This document shows, piece after piece, positions 7,456 to 16,977 of a DNA stretch of 64,000 bases. Position numbers and translations under genes: made by a program. Within the stretch, counting starts at the first letter, position 1, and each line of letters opens with the position of its first letter. This DNA is from Aphanothece hegewaldii CCALA 016. GTDB taxonomy: Bacteria; Cyanobacteriota; Cyanobacteriia; Cyanobacteriales; Microcystaceae. Below the pieces are notes generated by a model. That model saw only the letters and a program-made list of their open reading frames with translations. It did not search any database and was not told the DNA's origin. The stretch lies in contig NZ_PXOH01000002.1 in NCBI RefSeq assembly GCF_003007785.1, positions 186,001-250,000 on the forward strand. The letters run 5' to 3'.

Positions 7456-10115
7456 AACTAGCACAATTACGATCGCTTATTCTCATTATCTTATTTTTTC
7501 TATCCTTACAAATTGCTCTACTATTTCCCGTCAATTCATCGGAGCTTATCGAACAAGGAAAAAGACTGATGACGGCGGAACAATTCCAAGAAGCGGCGCA
7601 AACATGGCAAGAGGTTGCTAATGATTTTGCCACAAAAGGCGATCATCTTAATCAAGCAATGGCTTTAAGCAATCTTTCATTAAGTGAGCAAAAACTAGGA
7701 AAATGGAAGCAAGCCCAAGAAAATCTAAATTTAAGTCTGAAAATTATCCAAGAACAGCAAAAAACACCAGAACAGCAAAAAATACTCGCTTCAACACTAG
7801 ATATCCAAGGACAATTACAATTAACCCTCGGACAACCTAGCATCGCCCTAGAAACGTGGCAACAAGCAGCAAATATTTATCGAGAAATAGGTGCATCAAA
7901 CAACTTAACCCAGAATCAAATTAATCAAGCCCAAGCAATGCAAGATTTAGGGCTACATCCCTTGGCCTGTGAAACTTTATTAACGGCTTTAGAAATTGAG
8001 CATCAAAACTGTAGCATAACTCCTCAACAACTTGAAAAAATTACGACACAGGCAACCAAATCGCAAATACTCGCTTTACGCAGTCTGGGTAATGTTTTGC
8101 GAGTCGTCGGCAAACTCGAACAATCTCAACAAGTATTATTACTCAGTGGGCAACTCGCGCAGCAAATCGGCGATCGGCAAAATCTGGCGGCAATTTATCT
8201 GAGTATGGGTAATACAGCAGGTGCATTAGCTAGAAAAAAACCACAGGAAACAACAATAAATGAGCCTGTAGAGTGTCTAAAAGATGATTTAGATTATTTT
8301 AATCAAAAAGCAATAGATTGCTACCGTAAAGCGGAAAATTACCCAAATACTCAGCTTCAAGCGCAACTCAATTTACTTAGTTTGTCCCTACAAACTCAGG
8401 AATTAGCCGAAGTGCCGACATTAATTGCAAACATTCAAACCAATCTTGCTACATTGCCAGCGAGTCAGAGCAATATTTCGGCTCATCTCAAACTTGCTCA
8501 GAATCTCATCTGTCTTCAATCGGAGCTAAATTCTCAACAACCCGTATCACCGATTGTACAACAATGTCCGATCGTCAAACCTAAGATCGCACAAGTTCCC
8601 TCTAAACCAGAAATAGAACGCATTATCACGGTTGCCCTAGATAAATCCCAACAAATAGAAAATCAGCAATTATTCGCTAACGCCCTTGGTTATTTAGGGG
8701 AAATTAAACGACAAATGGGGGATATCAAAAAAGCCCAACAGTTAACCGAACAAGCTTTGCAGGTGCTATCCTTATCTAAAAATGCTCATTTAACCTATTT
8801 GTGGCAATGGCAATTAGGATATTTGTATCAAATTCAAGGGAAAACCCAAGAAGCAATTCAGATTTATACTCTAGCCTTTGAAAACCTACAATCATTGCGA
8901 GGAGACTTAGTAACCTCTAATCCAGATCTTCAGTTTACCTTTAGAGACAGTGTAGAACCAGTTTATCGAGAGCTAGTCGCCTTACTATTACAAGAAGATA
9001 CGCCCAGTCAGGAAAACCTCAATCAAGCTCGTAATATTATTGAAGCACTACAACTAGCCGAACTCAACAACTTTTTTCAAGAAGCTTGTCTAGATGCGAA
9101 ACCCCAATTAATTGAACAACTCGATCCTCATGCGGCGATTATTTATCCAATCATCTTACCGAAGCGTCTTACCGTAATCCTATCCTTGCCTCAACAACCG
9201 TTACATTACTACACAACAGAATTAAAAGACCCTGAAGATCTCAACCGCACCTATGATGATTTGTTTGCGAACTTAAACCCATTTATTTCGAGTCCCGATC
9301 CTTTGCGTCCCCATCAACAATTTTACGATTGGTTAATCCGTCCGGCTAAAACAGAACTCGAAAAAAATGGCATTAAAACCCTCGTTTTTGTCTTAGACGG
9401 TGTACTGCGTAACGTACCACTCTCCGCCCTACACGATGGTCAACAGTATCTCATTGAGCAGTATAATGTCGTTATAACACCAGGATTACAGCTACTCAAA
9501 GCCCGATCGCTCTCTCCTCAAGATTTTAAAACCCTCGCCGGGGGATTAGCCCAAGCTCGTCAAGGGTTTCCATCCCTACCAGGAGTCAAAAAAGAAGTTC
9601 AAGAAATAGCTCAAATAGTCCCAACAGAAGTACTTTTAGATGATGCGTTTACCAGCGATCGCTTAAAATCAGCAAATAAGACAACCCCTTTCCCAGTCGT
9701 TCATTTAGCCACACATGGTCAGTTTTCTTCCCAAGCTGAAAATACATTTCTTTTAACATGGAATGAGCGCGTTAACGTCAAAGATATTGATCAACTCCTA
9801 CAAGAACGAGTTGCAAATCCTATTGAACTATTAATTTTAAGTGCCTGTCAAACCGCAGTCGGTGATCAAAGAGCCGCATTAGGACTCGCGGGGGTTGCCG
9901 TGCGTTCAGGCGCTCGTAGTACCCTGGCGACACTTTGGTCAGTACAAGATCAATCAACTGCCGATCTGATGACTCGTTTCTATGTATTGTTTAATCAAGG
10001 GGATTTAAGCAAAGCCGAAGCCGTCCGTCAAGCACAACTGTACTTATTGCGATCGTCTCAATATCATCATCCTTATTATTGGGCTCCTTTTGTTCTGATC
10101 GGTAATTGGTTGTAG
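7452..10115 (+). CDS. Exported TPR protein with C-terminal CHAT (caspase-like) protease domain
   Basis: A protein of 887 residues. I start it at the ATG in the ATGA overlap with tpsA rather than at a TTG 12 bases upstream. A hydrophobic signal segment (about 1-30, LILIILFFLSLQIALLF) sends it out of the cytoplasm. TPR-type helical repeats follow to about residue 480, then a CHAT domain from about 590 to the end. Catalytic residues are present: His755 in HLATHGQF and Cys799 in LSACQTAVGD, followed by ALGLAGVAVRSGARSTLATL and the C-terminal YYWAPFVLIGNW. CHAT proteases belong to clan CD, with caspases and separase. TpsA-CHAT neighbours recur in cyanobacteria. Cleavage of TpsA or of surface proteins is inference. 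Confidence 0.9.
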   Translation: MKLAQLRSLILIILFFLSLQIALLFPVNSSELIEQGKRLMTAEQFQEAAQTWQEVANDFATKGDHLNQAMALSNLSLSEQKLGKWKQAQENLNLSLKIIQEQQKTPEQQKILASTLDIQGQLQLTLGQPSIALETWQQAANIYREIGASNNLTQNQINQAQAMQDLGLHPLACETLLTALEIEHQNCSITPQQLEKITTQATKSQILALRSLGNVLRVVGKLEQSQQVLLLSGQLAQQIGDRQNLAAIYLSMGNTAGALARKKPQETTINEPVECLKDDLDYFNQKAIDCYRKAENYPNTQLQAQLNLLSLSLQTQELAEVPTLIANIQTNLATLPASQSNISAHLKLAQNLICLQSELNSQQPVSPIVQQCPIVKPKIAQVPSKPEIERIITVALDKSQQIENQQLFANALGYLGEIKRQMGDIKKAQQLTEQALQVLSLSKNAHLTYLWQWQLGYLYQIQGKTQEAIQIYTLAFENLQSLRGDLVTSNPDLQFTFRDSVEPVYRELVALLLQEDTPSQENLNQARNIIEALQLAELNNFFQEACLDAKPQLIEQLDPHAAIIYPIILPKRLTVILSLPQQPLHYYTTELKDPEDLNRTYDDLFANLNPFISSPDPLRPHQQFYDWLIRPAKTELEKNGIKTLVFVLDGVLRNVPLSALHDGQQYLIEQYNVVITPGLQLLKARSLSPQDFKTLAGGLAQARQGFPSLPGVKKEVQEIAQIVPTEVLLDDAFTSDRLKSANKTTPFPVVHLATHGQFSSQAENTFLLTWNERVNVKDIDQLLQERVANPIELLILSACQTAVGDQRAALGLAGVAVRSGARSTLATLWSVQDQSTADLMTRFYVLFNQGDLSKAEAVRQAQLYLLRSSQYHHPYYWAPFVLIGNWL

Positions 10116-10199
10116 GAGAACCGAGCTAAAATTATCCGTAAAATACTATAAATCCCATGAAGTAATATAGGGTATCTCTAAACCATTGAGATCAAAAAA

Positions 10200-10958
10200 A
10201 TGTTAAATCCTAAAAGCTTGCTTCACCTGTTATCGATCGCCTTGTTGCTCATCGGGACTAAACTGATTATGGCTCAACCGATCACCCATTCAACAAATCT
10301 TAATGACTCAATAACTCACATATCTTTTAAACCCCCACCAGATGAGTCACAACCCGATCAAACTATTCCTGCTGGATCTCGCCAACCCAGTCGATGTGGC
10401 CAAGATATAACCGGTGTCTCAACCGCTAATTCATATTATTTGATGGCGCTCGTTCCCTCATCTAACTATGGTTTGACAATAGCAGAACGTCCGACATTTT
10501 TTATTGCTTTACCGAAAACATCGGCGAAACAAGTCGTATTAAGTATCAAAGAAGAGGGAAAACAGCACCATTCTCAAACCCTTTTATCAATTAAAGATTC
10601 ACCGGGGATCATCAGTATTCAACCTTCGGAAAAATCACCACCTTTAGCAGTCGGAAAAAAATATCAATGGTCTGTAGTGTTGGTATGTGGCACAAAACCA
10701 GGTCCAAACGATCCGGCGATCATGTCTTGGGTGCGTCGTGTTGATCTGCCCCAAACCGCGCCCTCTGGACTACAAAAAGAAAATGCTCTTGCTCAAGCAC
10801 TTTGGTATGGTGAACAAGGACTCTGGTACGATACGCTAAATGCTCTAGTCAAAGCCAAGCGATCGCAACCCGAAAGCCAAGTCATGTCAGATATTTGGAC
10901 TAACTTTCTTACATCAGTTGGTCTTTCTGACATCTCATCACAGTCCCTTCGTCCTTAA
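10200..10958 (+). CDS. DUF928 domain protein, exported
   Basis: A 252-residue protein with a signal peptide (about 1-26, ending LIMAQP). It has the DUF928 pattern: a GSRQPSRCGQ segment, then LMALVPSSNYGLTIAERPTF and a beta-rich domain, then a short helical tail (ALAQALWYGEQGLWYDTLNA). DUF928 proteins are cyanobacterial and are often encoded beside CHAT and filamentous-haemagglutinin genes, as here. Biochemical function is unknown. The gene follows the CHAT gene by 84 bases on the same strand. Its last 21 bases overlap, tail to tail, the end of the AAA-CHASE2 gene on the opposite strand. Confidence 0.87.
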   Translation: MLNPKSLLHLLSIALLLIGTKLIMAQPITHSTNLNDSITHISFKPPPDESQPDQTIPAGSRQPSRCGQDITGVSTANSYYLMALVPSSNYGLTIAERPTFFIALPKTSAKQVVLSIKEEGKQHHSQTLLSIKDSPGIISIQPSEKSPPLAVGKKYQWSVVLVCGTKPGPNDPAIMSWVRRVDLPQTAPSGLQKENALAQALWYGEQGLWYDTLNALVKAKRSQPESQVMSDIWTNFLTSVGLSDISSQSLRP

Positions 10959-13628
10959 CTGACTTTCGATCAACGCTTGATGCTCTTTGGTTTCAGACTG
11001 CTTCAGATATTCAATAGCAATTCGTCCCGCCGTTGGATAATTAGAGCAAGTTTTTAATAAATAGACTAGAGTACGAGAGAATAAAAGTCGGTTAATTTGC
11101 CGACTTGTCACAAACGGTAAAATCAGTCCTGCGCCCAAAAAAGCGAAAAGCGACGGAACAACTGGCAACCACCAACCCAGTAAAAAAGCCAGATAGCAAC
11201 CTAAAAAAAGCCCACCACTGCCGATCAGCAGACTAAAAATAAGCACGTTTTGAGACTTCAACAACCAACTTATTGAAGCCCCAAAAATACTCCAAGCAAA
11301 AATCCACAGCCATTCTAAACCTTTAGGCCAAACCTGTAACAATGGTCGTTTATCTAATGTTGCCGAAAGAATTTGGCTAATAATATTCGCATGAATAAAT
11401 ACCCCTGACATCCGTTCGGGAGAGTGAAACAAACCAGAACTATAGGGCGTATAAAAAAAATCATTAATACTTTCTGCTGTTGTTCCGATCAAAACAAGAC
11501 GAGAGCGGAAAATATTTGACGGAATTTGGTTATTTAGGACTTGTTGCAAAGAAACCGTTAAAAAACTTTCTTGAGAACCGCGAAAATTCAGTAATATTTG
11601 ATAACCGCCAGAGTCAGAGCGCACATATCCCCCATCATTCCGCTCAAACCGTTTAAAGATCGCTTGTCCTAAATATATTTTCTGTGGATCTCGTTCATCG
11701 GTTTTCGGAGTGATGTTCTGAAGGGATAAATAGTTTAAGGCTAACTTTAGGGCTAAACTATCATATTCCTGCTCGTCAGAACTAACAGACAACAAAGCGC
11801 GACGGATCTTACCATCTGTATCGACGACTTGATCAGAAAATCCTATTTGTCCAAGTGTTTTGAGACTTGGTGGCGGTGCGATCTTAGGTTTGACTACTTT
11901 TTCAATACCAAATAAATTAGGCGTTGATTGAAACACTTGTACTAAATCTGCGTGACCAGGTTCTACAGGTAAATCACGATAAAGATCTAAACCGATCGCG
12001 GCGGGTTTTTGTGTTTTAATCTGAGTAATGGCTTGAGCAAGTATCTGATCAGATATTGGCCACCGACCCATTTTAGTAATATCTGATTCATCAATTTTTA
12101 CAACAACAATTCGTTTATCTGGAGCTTCAAAAGATCGCCAGCGAAAAAACTGATCAAGTGCATTCCACTCTAAATTCTGTAATAAACCACTAAAACGTAC
12201 TAACAAAATTGGGATAGTAATTCCTAAAGCAATTATTGGTATCCAAACCCGACTAATTCGCATTTGACGGACTTCAAACAAAGCGTTTTGTTTTGCTGTT
12301 GCTAAAAGTTTATTAGCTTGTTCAACGAATAATAAAGCGTTTTGGGCTTCTTGTTTAGCGAGTTCCTGACTAGCAGCTAAATACTGATAATCTGCATCAC
12401 TGAGACTTTTTCCCATAGCCCAAGTCAAAGCATCTTGTAAAGAATTACCTTGGAGTAAAAGGGATTGATCTTGTCCTGATGAAGCTAACCAAGCTGTGAG
12501 ATTTTCAGCATAGGGACGCAACTGAGCTAATTTATTTTCGACCCAACTTAGATTAAAAACAGTCTGATAAATACGGTTATAAACTTTTAGCTTACCTTGA
12601 CGCTCGACAACTAACCCTGATAATCGTAACTCCAGTTGTTCGGGACTGCCATTATAATCAAGTGAACCTTCTTTTAAGATTGTTTCATACATTCCCAAAA
12701 GACGACCCGCTTTAGATACATCTCGATAACAAATGCGATCGCGGATTGTTCTTAAATGTTCTGGCTCATCTTGAAATTCCCAATTATTAATAATACGTTC
12801 TTTGACCACTTGCTCAACCGATAAATCCTGAGCCAAATTTGATTGCAGGGCCATCAGTTTACAAAGCTTTTGTGTTAGAAAAGGTTGTCCCCCCGTCCAG
12901 TCTAAAATTTCTTGAATCATCACATCTGGAGCATCAACCTTTCCCCTTAAACCATCGATGAGCGGCGGAATTTCCGTAAGACTAAAACCGTTTAATTCAA
13001 TAGCTTTACCAATATTAAAAGGAGTTTGGGACTTGTCTTGAATCAAATCACTCGGAGTCGCCACCCCAAGGAGAGCAAAAGTCAAACGTTGATATTTTGA
13101 CTCAGTATCTCGCTGGTTTTGCATAAAACGAATCAGTACCCAAAAATCATCTAAAGAAAATTTTTGACTTAAAACCCGATCAATTTCATCAACAAAAATA
13201 ATAATATTTTGCTGTATCTCAACTAATAAAATCTCTTCAATAAATAAACTCAAACGTTGCACAGGAGAAAATAAATCACGTCGATCGCGCCACCAAGTTC
13301 GCCACTGCACGTGTTCTGTTAATTCACAACTACTGACCAAAGATTGCACAAAACCAGCGTACCATTGTTCAAGCGTAATATCCGTTCCAATTCCTGTCAA
13401 GTCAACAAAAGCACAGACATACCCTTCTGATTGTAATCTTTGCATGACACGGACTCGTAAGCTAGATTTCCCCATTTGACGAGAGTTGAGAACATAACAT
13501 AACTCACCCCCTTTCAACGCTCGATAAAACACCTCATCCGCTTGACGTGTCACATAGCTAGGAGCATTACTAGCAAGACTTCCGCCGACTTGATATTCAA
13601 AATTGGACTGAGCTTGACTCATAGACAT
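10938..13628 (-). CDS. AAA-like ATPase fused to CHASE2 sensor and membrane domains
   Basis: An 896-residue fusion. The N-terminal cytoplasmic part (about 30-330) is an AAA-like/STAND-type ATPase with P-loop NSRQMGKSS and Walker B IIIFVDEIDRV. A linker (about 330-450) ends in a membrane helix (WIPIIALGITIPILLVRF). A CHASE2 extracytoplasmic sensor domain follows (about 470-740; RWRSFEAPDKRIVVVKIDES, MGRWPISDQILAQAI). The C-terminus has about three more membrane helices. CHASE2 proteins usually carry a cyclase or kinase output after the last helices. None is present here, so the N-terminal ATPase is the only candidate output. The gene lies 16 bases after the vMAP/AAA gene and is probably in its operon. 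A second Met (MSQAQ) is an equally possible start. Confidence 0.9.
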   Translation of the reverse strand: MSMSQAQSNFEYQVGGSLASNAPSYVTRQADEVFYRALKGGELCYVLNSRQMGKSSLRVRVMQRLQSEGYVCAFVDLTGIGTDITLEQWYAGFVQSLVSSCELTEHVQWRTWWRDRRDLFSPVQRLSLFIEEILLVEIQQNIIIFVDEIDRVLSQKFSLDDFWVLIRFMQNQRDTESKYQRLTFALLGVATPSDLIQDKSQTPFNIGKAIELNGFSLTEIPPLIDGLRGKVDAPDVMIQEILDWTGGQPFLTQKLCKLMALQSNLAQDLSVEQVVKERIINNWEFQDEPEHLRTIRDRICYRDVSKAGRLLGMYETILKEGSLDYNGSPEQLELRLSGLVVERQGKLKVYNRIYQTVFNLSWVENKLAQLRPYAENLTAWLASSGQDQSLLLQGNSLQDALTWAMGKSLSDADYQYLAASQELAKQEAQNALLFVEQANKLLATAKQNALFEVRQMRISRVWIPIIALGITIPILLVRFSGLLQNLEWNALDQFFRWRSFEAPDKRIVVVKIDESDITKMGRWPISDQILAQAITQIKTQKPAAIGLDLYRDLPVEPGHADLVQVFQSTPNLFGIEKVVKPKIAPPPSLKTLGQIGFSDQVVDTDGKIRRALLSVSSDEQEYDSLALKLALNYLSLQNITPKTDERDPQKIYLGQAIFKRFERNDGGYVRSDSGGYQILLNFRGSQESFLTVSLQQVLNNQIPSNIFRSRLVLIGTTAESINDFFYTPYSSGLFHSPERMSGVFIHANIISQILSATLDKRPLLQVWPKGLEWLWIFAWSIFGASISWLLKSQNVLIFSLLIGSGGLFLGCYLAFLLGWWLPVVPSLFAFLGAGLILPFVTSRQINRLLFSRTLVYLLKTCSNYPTAGRIAIEYLKQSETKEHQALIESQLRTKGL

Positions 13629-13644
13629 TACTATTAACTTTTCT

Positions 13645-14982
13645 TTACAAAACCCGACGAAAATACTCCCGATACAAATTACATCGAGGAATCACATGAT
13701 TATCTTGTCGTCGCACAATACCCATACTATGTAACTTATAAATCTGCATTGAATCTAATTCCACAGGTTCGGGTGAAGTAACCACTTTTTTTAAAGCTTC
13801 TTTTAACCCTTGAGTTTCCTTAACACTTTGTTGTAGCGTTTCTAAATGTTTACGCAAATGATTACTATAAATTCCTGCTTCTGTGGGAGCTTCTTGTAAA
13901 AGTTGTAAAAGGGTTATTTTAGAAGAACTAACCTCATACATTGCTCGTCTGACTAAATAAGGATGTCCTCCAACGATTTGCATCAAATTCTCAACTTGAT
14001 TATCATTCCAATCTAAATGATGTAGATACGCTAGGTTTTTCACCTGTTTTTGATCAAACTCAATCAATTCTACTGGAACCCCGGCATTAAATGGAGATTG
14101 ATTCATATCTAACGGAATATAAACCTCAGTAGAATGAGCGATTACTAAATGAAATTGTTTCCATTTTTGAGAAATTTTTCCTTTTTCGTGCCAACTTCGC
14201 AGCATTCCAAAAAAGTCGTCAATAATTTCGGTATAGGGAAAAATCCGATCCACTTCATCCAAGCCTAACACTAAAGATCCTTGAATGGTTGATAATAAAT
14301 AGTCTTCAAAATAGACGGTGCAGTTATCATTACTGCCTAATATCTCTGTATCCCAATAGTCATTTAATTTATTATCGACTTTCAATTGACGACTCACCAT
14401 TAAACAAAGCCAGCGTAAAAATTTATCTAATTGTGTCAAAATGGAACGTTCTACACTGCTTAAGTCTAAATACACAGTATGATAATGATGTGTCTGAGCA
14501 TAGGCTAAAATTCTTGACATTAGGGATGTTTTACCCATTTGTGAAGGTGCTTTAATCCGAATCAAAGAACCTGATTTCACAACGGTATCATAACAGAGGG
14601 ATTCTATTCCTTCTCGCTCCATATAAAAAGAAGAATTTAAAGGGACTGCTCCTTCAGGAAAAGGAAACTCTACAACAGGAATAGACGAATCAAAATACTG
14701 TTTTTCCCTTGCTCTTTCTAAAGCACCTTTGAAATTATTTTTGGTTACTTCTTCTGCTAAAGCGATCGATAATTTTTGCCATAATTTAGGACCCACATCA
14801 CCTCGAAGATAGTTTACAGAGTGGTGATGAATTTGGGCGATTTTTTCGTAAGTTAGTCCTTCCCATGCTCCTTGAAGCAATTGTATTTCAAGATCTTTTA
14901 GGTGTTCTTGAAAATGTTTGAAGATGATTAAGTCGGCTACTTCTTTAGCATCTTCCCAAGTAAAAGCAACTTTTAAGTTCAT
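13645..14982 (-). CDS. vMAP-type HTH plus AAA-like ATPase
   Basis: A 445-residue protein. The first 90 residues match the winged-helix-like N-terminal domain of vWA-MoxR-associated proteins (LLQGAWEGLTYEKIAQ, then YLRGDVGPKLWQKLS). An AAA-like/STAND ATPase follows, with P-loop SQMGKTSLMSR near residue 150 and Walker B LGLDEVDRIF near 240. It is the same ATPase family as the next gene and begins its ATPase the same way (PLNSSFYMER). No effector domain or membrane segment is seen. It leads a two-gene operon with the AAA-CHASE2 protein. In published genome analyses vMAP domains occur in NTP-dependent conflict and signalling systems. A role here in sensing or defence is inference. Confidence 0.85.
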   Translation of the reverse strand: MNLKVAFTWEDAKEVADLIIFKHFQEHLKDLEIQLLQGAWEGLTYEKIAQIHHHSVNYLRGDVGPKLWQKLSIALAEEVTKNNFKGALERAREKQYFDSSIPVVEFPFPEGAVPLNSSFYMEREGIESLCYDTVVKSGSLIRIKAPSQMGKTSLMSRILAYAQTHHYHTVYLDLSSVERSILTQLDKFLRWLCLMVSRQLKVDNKLNDYWDTEILGSNDNCTVYFEDYLLSTIQGSLVLGLDEVDRIFPYTEIIDDFFGMLRSWHEKGKISQKWKQFHLVIAHSTEVYIPLDMNQSPFNAGVPVELIEFDQKQVKNLAYLHHLDWNDNQVENLMQIVGGHPYLVRRAMYEVSSSKITLLQLLQEAPTEAGIYSNHLRKHLETLQQSVKETQGLKEALKKVVTSPEPVELDSMQIYKLHSMGIVRRQDNHVIPRCNLYREYFRRVL

Positions 14983-15011
14983 TAGTGAGTAACAAAGGAT
15001 TCATGATCCAA

Positions 15012-15749
15012 TCATAAATTACCAAATCGTCTCTGATATTCTTTTAATAAGTTTTCTAATTCTTCGCGTTTTTGGCTTTCTTCTGCTGCTAGTTGTTGTT
15101 GTTCCTGTAACTGTTGTTGTAAGTTTTCAATCATTTCTTCTGGAATTTCATAACGAATACCTGCTTGATTATACCAATACAACCAATTACGTTCCCAACC
15201 CTCATAAATTCCTCTTTCTACACCAATTCCGAGTTCAATTTCATCAATCCAGACAGGATTACCTAAAATACGTTGATAAACCCCATTGTCTAGCCGATAA
15301 ACTTCAAAAGGATCACGTTTACGTCTTTTCCAGTGATGGGAATTATAAATAACATAATACAAAACGCCCATTGTAGCATATATTTGCATTTTTTTATCGT
15401 ATTCTCCACCGTATTTTTGAGAAACGACTTCTAATACTAAAAAAGGTACAACATTATTTTCTTCTCTTATTACATAACTAAGTCTTCCTCTTTCTCCCGT
15501 CAGACGCGGAACTCCTAAACTCAAAAAACCATCAGGAATAATGGGGGTTCTGGTGCGTTGGCCTTCTAAATCATAGATTCCCATATCTACCCCAAAAAAA
15601 TAATCATAACGGTCTGGCCACAAAAAACCGAGAACCATTTTCAACAAGTTAGGAATCAAGTTTTGTATTTCGTTATCCACAGGGGTATCGTCTGAGTCTG
15701 GGAGTTCCTCAGATGAGGGAAGATATTCTAAATCGTTGGTATCTAGCAT
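15012..15749 (-). CDS. Uma2 family (DUF820) restriction-endonuclease-fold protein
   Basis: A 245-residue protein with the PD-(D/E)xK pattern of the Uma2 family. An Asp lies in FFGVDMGIYD, a Pro-Asp pair in IIPDGFLSLG, and an acidic residue in FLVLEVVS. A Lys follows in the YDKKMQIYATMGVLYYVIY region. The last 40 residues form a Gln/Glu-rich coiled coil (NLQQQLQEQQQLAAEESQKR). The family is hugely expanded in cyanobacteria and has no settled function; nuclease activity is inferred from fold. It lies 29 bases upstream of the vMAP/AAA gene on the same strand and might share its transcript, though Uma2 genes are scattered widely and the link may be accidental. Confidence 0.87.
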   Translation of the reverse strand: MLDTNDLEYLPSSEELPDSDDTPVDNEIQNLIPNLLKMVLGFLWPDRYDYFFGVDMGIYDLEGQRTRTPIIPDGFLSLGVPRLTGERGRLSYVIREENNVVPFLVLEVVSQKYGGEYDKKMQIYATMGVLYYVIYNSHHWKRRKRDPFEVYRLDNGVYQRILGNPVWIDEIELGIGVERGIYEGWERNWLYWYNQAGIRYEIPEEMIENLQQQLQEQQQLAAEESQKREELENLLKEYQRRFGNL

Positions 15750-15921
15750 GAGACTAGAGCAAAGAAAAGCAGTGCTTAACAGTTATGATAATTATAACTT
15801 TAAAGGGAATTGGGCGTGTTCTAACCGCGTTAAATCTATATATTATGAGTGATATTGACTTGGGTTTTTGTTTTTGATATCTATTTGCTTAACCCGAACT
15901 CAGGTTAGGTAATAATATTGT

Positions 15922-16407
15922 TTACTGTTGAGCTTTTAAAATAGTTAAAAAATCATCAAGCTTTTGGCGGACTGATTCATGAGTATAATCATCATCTGGA
16001 TGGGGCGGTTGTCCAGGTGATTGAAAATGAGGACGTTTTCCATAAATTTGCCCCCATTTTATATCAACTCGCTTCACAAATTCATAAAATAGGTTAGTAT
16101 TATTAATTAATGATTCTAGCATTTCCACTAAAGCCATCAAAGGCTTATCTAAGTTTTTAGCAATCTGTAATTCATTCTCTTCTACTAGGTCTTGTAAGGT
16201 AGCTTTTAAGGCTCCTAGAGAGTCGGAAACATTTTCTTTAATTAATAAATTAAGTTCTGTTTTGACTTGTAACAATTTTGGTACTGGAGATTCCCCCTTT
16301 AGAAAATCTCCTCCTTCTTTAGCGATAAAATCCGCAAGTGTAAAGGTACGACCTGCTAAAACATCTTTGAGTAGTTCACCATCTTTGTCGTCTTGTTCTG
16401 AGTTCAT
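15922..16407 (-). CDS. Conserved hypothetical protein
   Basis: A soluble, mostly helical protein of 161 residues, starting MNSEQDDKDGELL. I chose this ATG over a TTG six codons upstream, which has no ribosome site. I believe similar proteins occur in other cyanobacteria, but cannot name a family. Features include an acidic N-terminus, a segment ADFIAKEGGDFLKGESPVPK, and a His/Asp/Pro-rich stretch FQSPGQPPHPDDDYTHE before a C-terminal helix. There is no signal peptide or membrane helix. It stands between the Uma2 gene (172 bases downstream) and a palindromic repeat upstream. Function unknown. Confidence 0.65.
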   Translation of the reverse strand: MNSEQDDKDGELLKDVLAGRTFTLADFIAKEGGDFLKGESPVPKLLQVKTELNLLIKENVSDSLGALKATLQDLVEENELQIAKNLDKPLMALVEMLESLINNTNLFYEFVKRVDIKWGQIYGKRPHFQSPGQPPHPDDDYTHESVRQKLDDFLTILKAQQ

Positions 16408-16496
16408 AAAGAGCGCAGTGAGCAAAAAATTATTAATTTAAAATCTAGCATTTTTTTAAGGAATTGATTTAAGCTTGTCATATTAATTTAAATCAT

Positions 16497-16524
16497 GTAG
16501 AGACTCGTCATGGCGCGTCTTTAC
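16497..16524. repeat. Dispersed palindrome, GTAGAGAC family, copy 1
   Basis: GTAGAGAC (16497-16504) can pair with GTCTTTAC (16517-16524), with one G-T wobble. The same family has a perfect copy at 58254-58282. Such GTAGAGACG-type palindromes are scattered between genes in cyanobacteria. The rest of the 207-base gap holds nothing else I can identify. Confidence 0.5.
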
Positions 16525-16614
16525 TTTTTATCTCTTGCATGAATGTAAAATGACTTTATATTGAGCGCACGTTAAATTAATTTAAGTCAAGGGTTTGAAG
16601 CAAAAACCTACATT

Positions 16615-16977
16615 TTATATATTACGAGTCCAAGTAAACCCATTTTCTGATGCAATAAGAGGAATAATTTGAGTAACAGCTTTTAAATTAATCGCACCAT
16701 AAATATGAGGAAATATTTCTTGAGAAGTTATGACAGGTGGGTTATCGCTTATTTGATGTGCGGGTTCTTCCCATTTTACAGAATTGATTAATTTATCCTC
16801 ATCAATACACAATACAATTAAATCAGAATGACCTAAATAAAAAGCATTGGCAACTTTAATCACTTGTTCTTGGGTTGAACAATGAATAAAACCCTCATTT
16901 TTTAGAGAAACAGTTGTGTATTCTCCTTGTTTCTGGGCTTGTTGCCATGCTTGGTTTGATGTAATGTGAAATATCAT
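16615..16977 (-). CDS. DUF952 domain protein
   Basis: A 120-residue soluble protein with the whole of the small DUF952 domain: N-terminal MIFHITSNQAWQQAQKQGEY, the motif GFIHCSTQEQV, LIVLCIDEDKL, and PHIYGAINLKAV near the end. The fold is related to ADP-ribosyl-transferring enzymes in some classifications, but no activity is established for this family. Its ATG overlaps the stop of the DUF4330 gene by one base (TAATG), so it is translationally coupled as the second gene of that pair. Confidence 0.85.
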   Translation of the reverse strand: MIFHITSNQAWQQAQKQGEYTTVSLKNEGFIHCSTQEQVIKVANAFYLGHSDLIVLCIDEDKLINSVKWEEPAHQISDNPPVITSQEIFPHIYGAINLKAVTQIIPLIASENGFTWTRNI

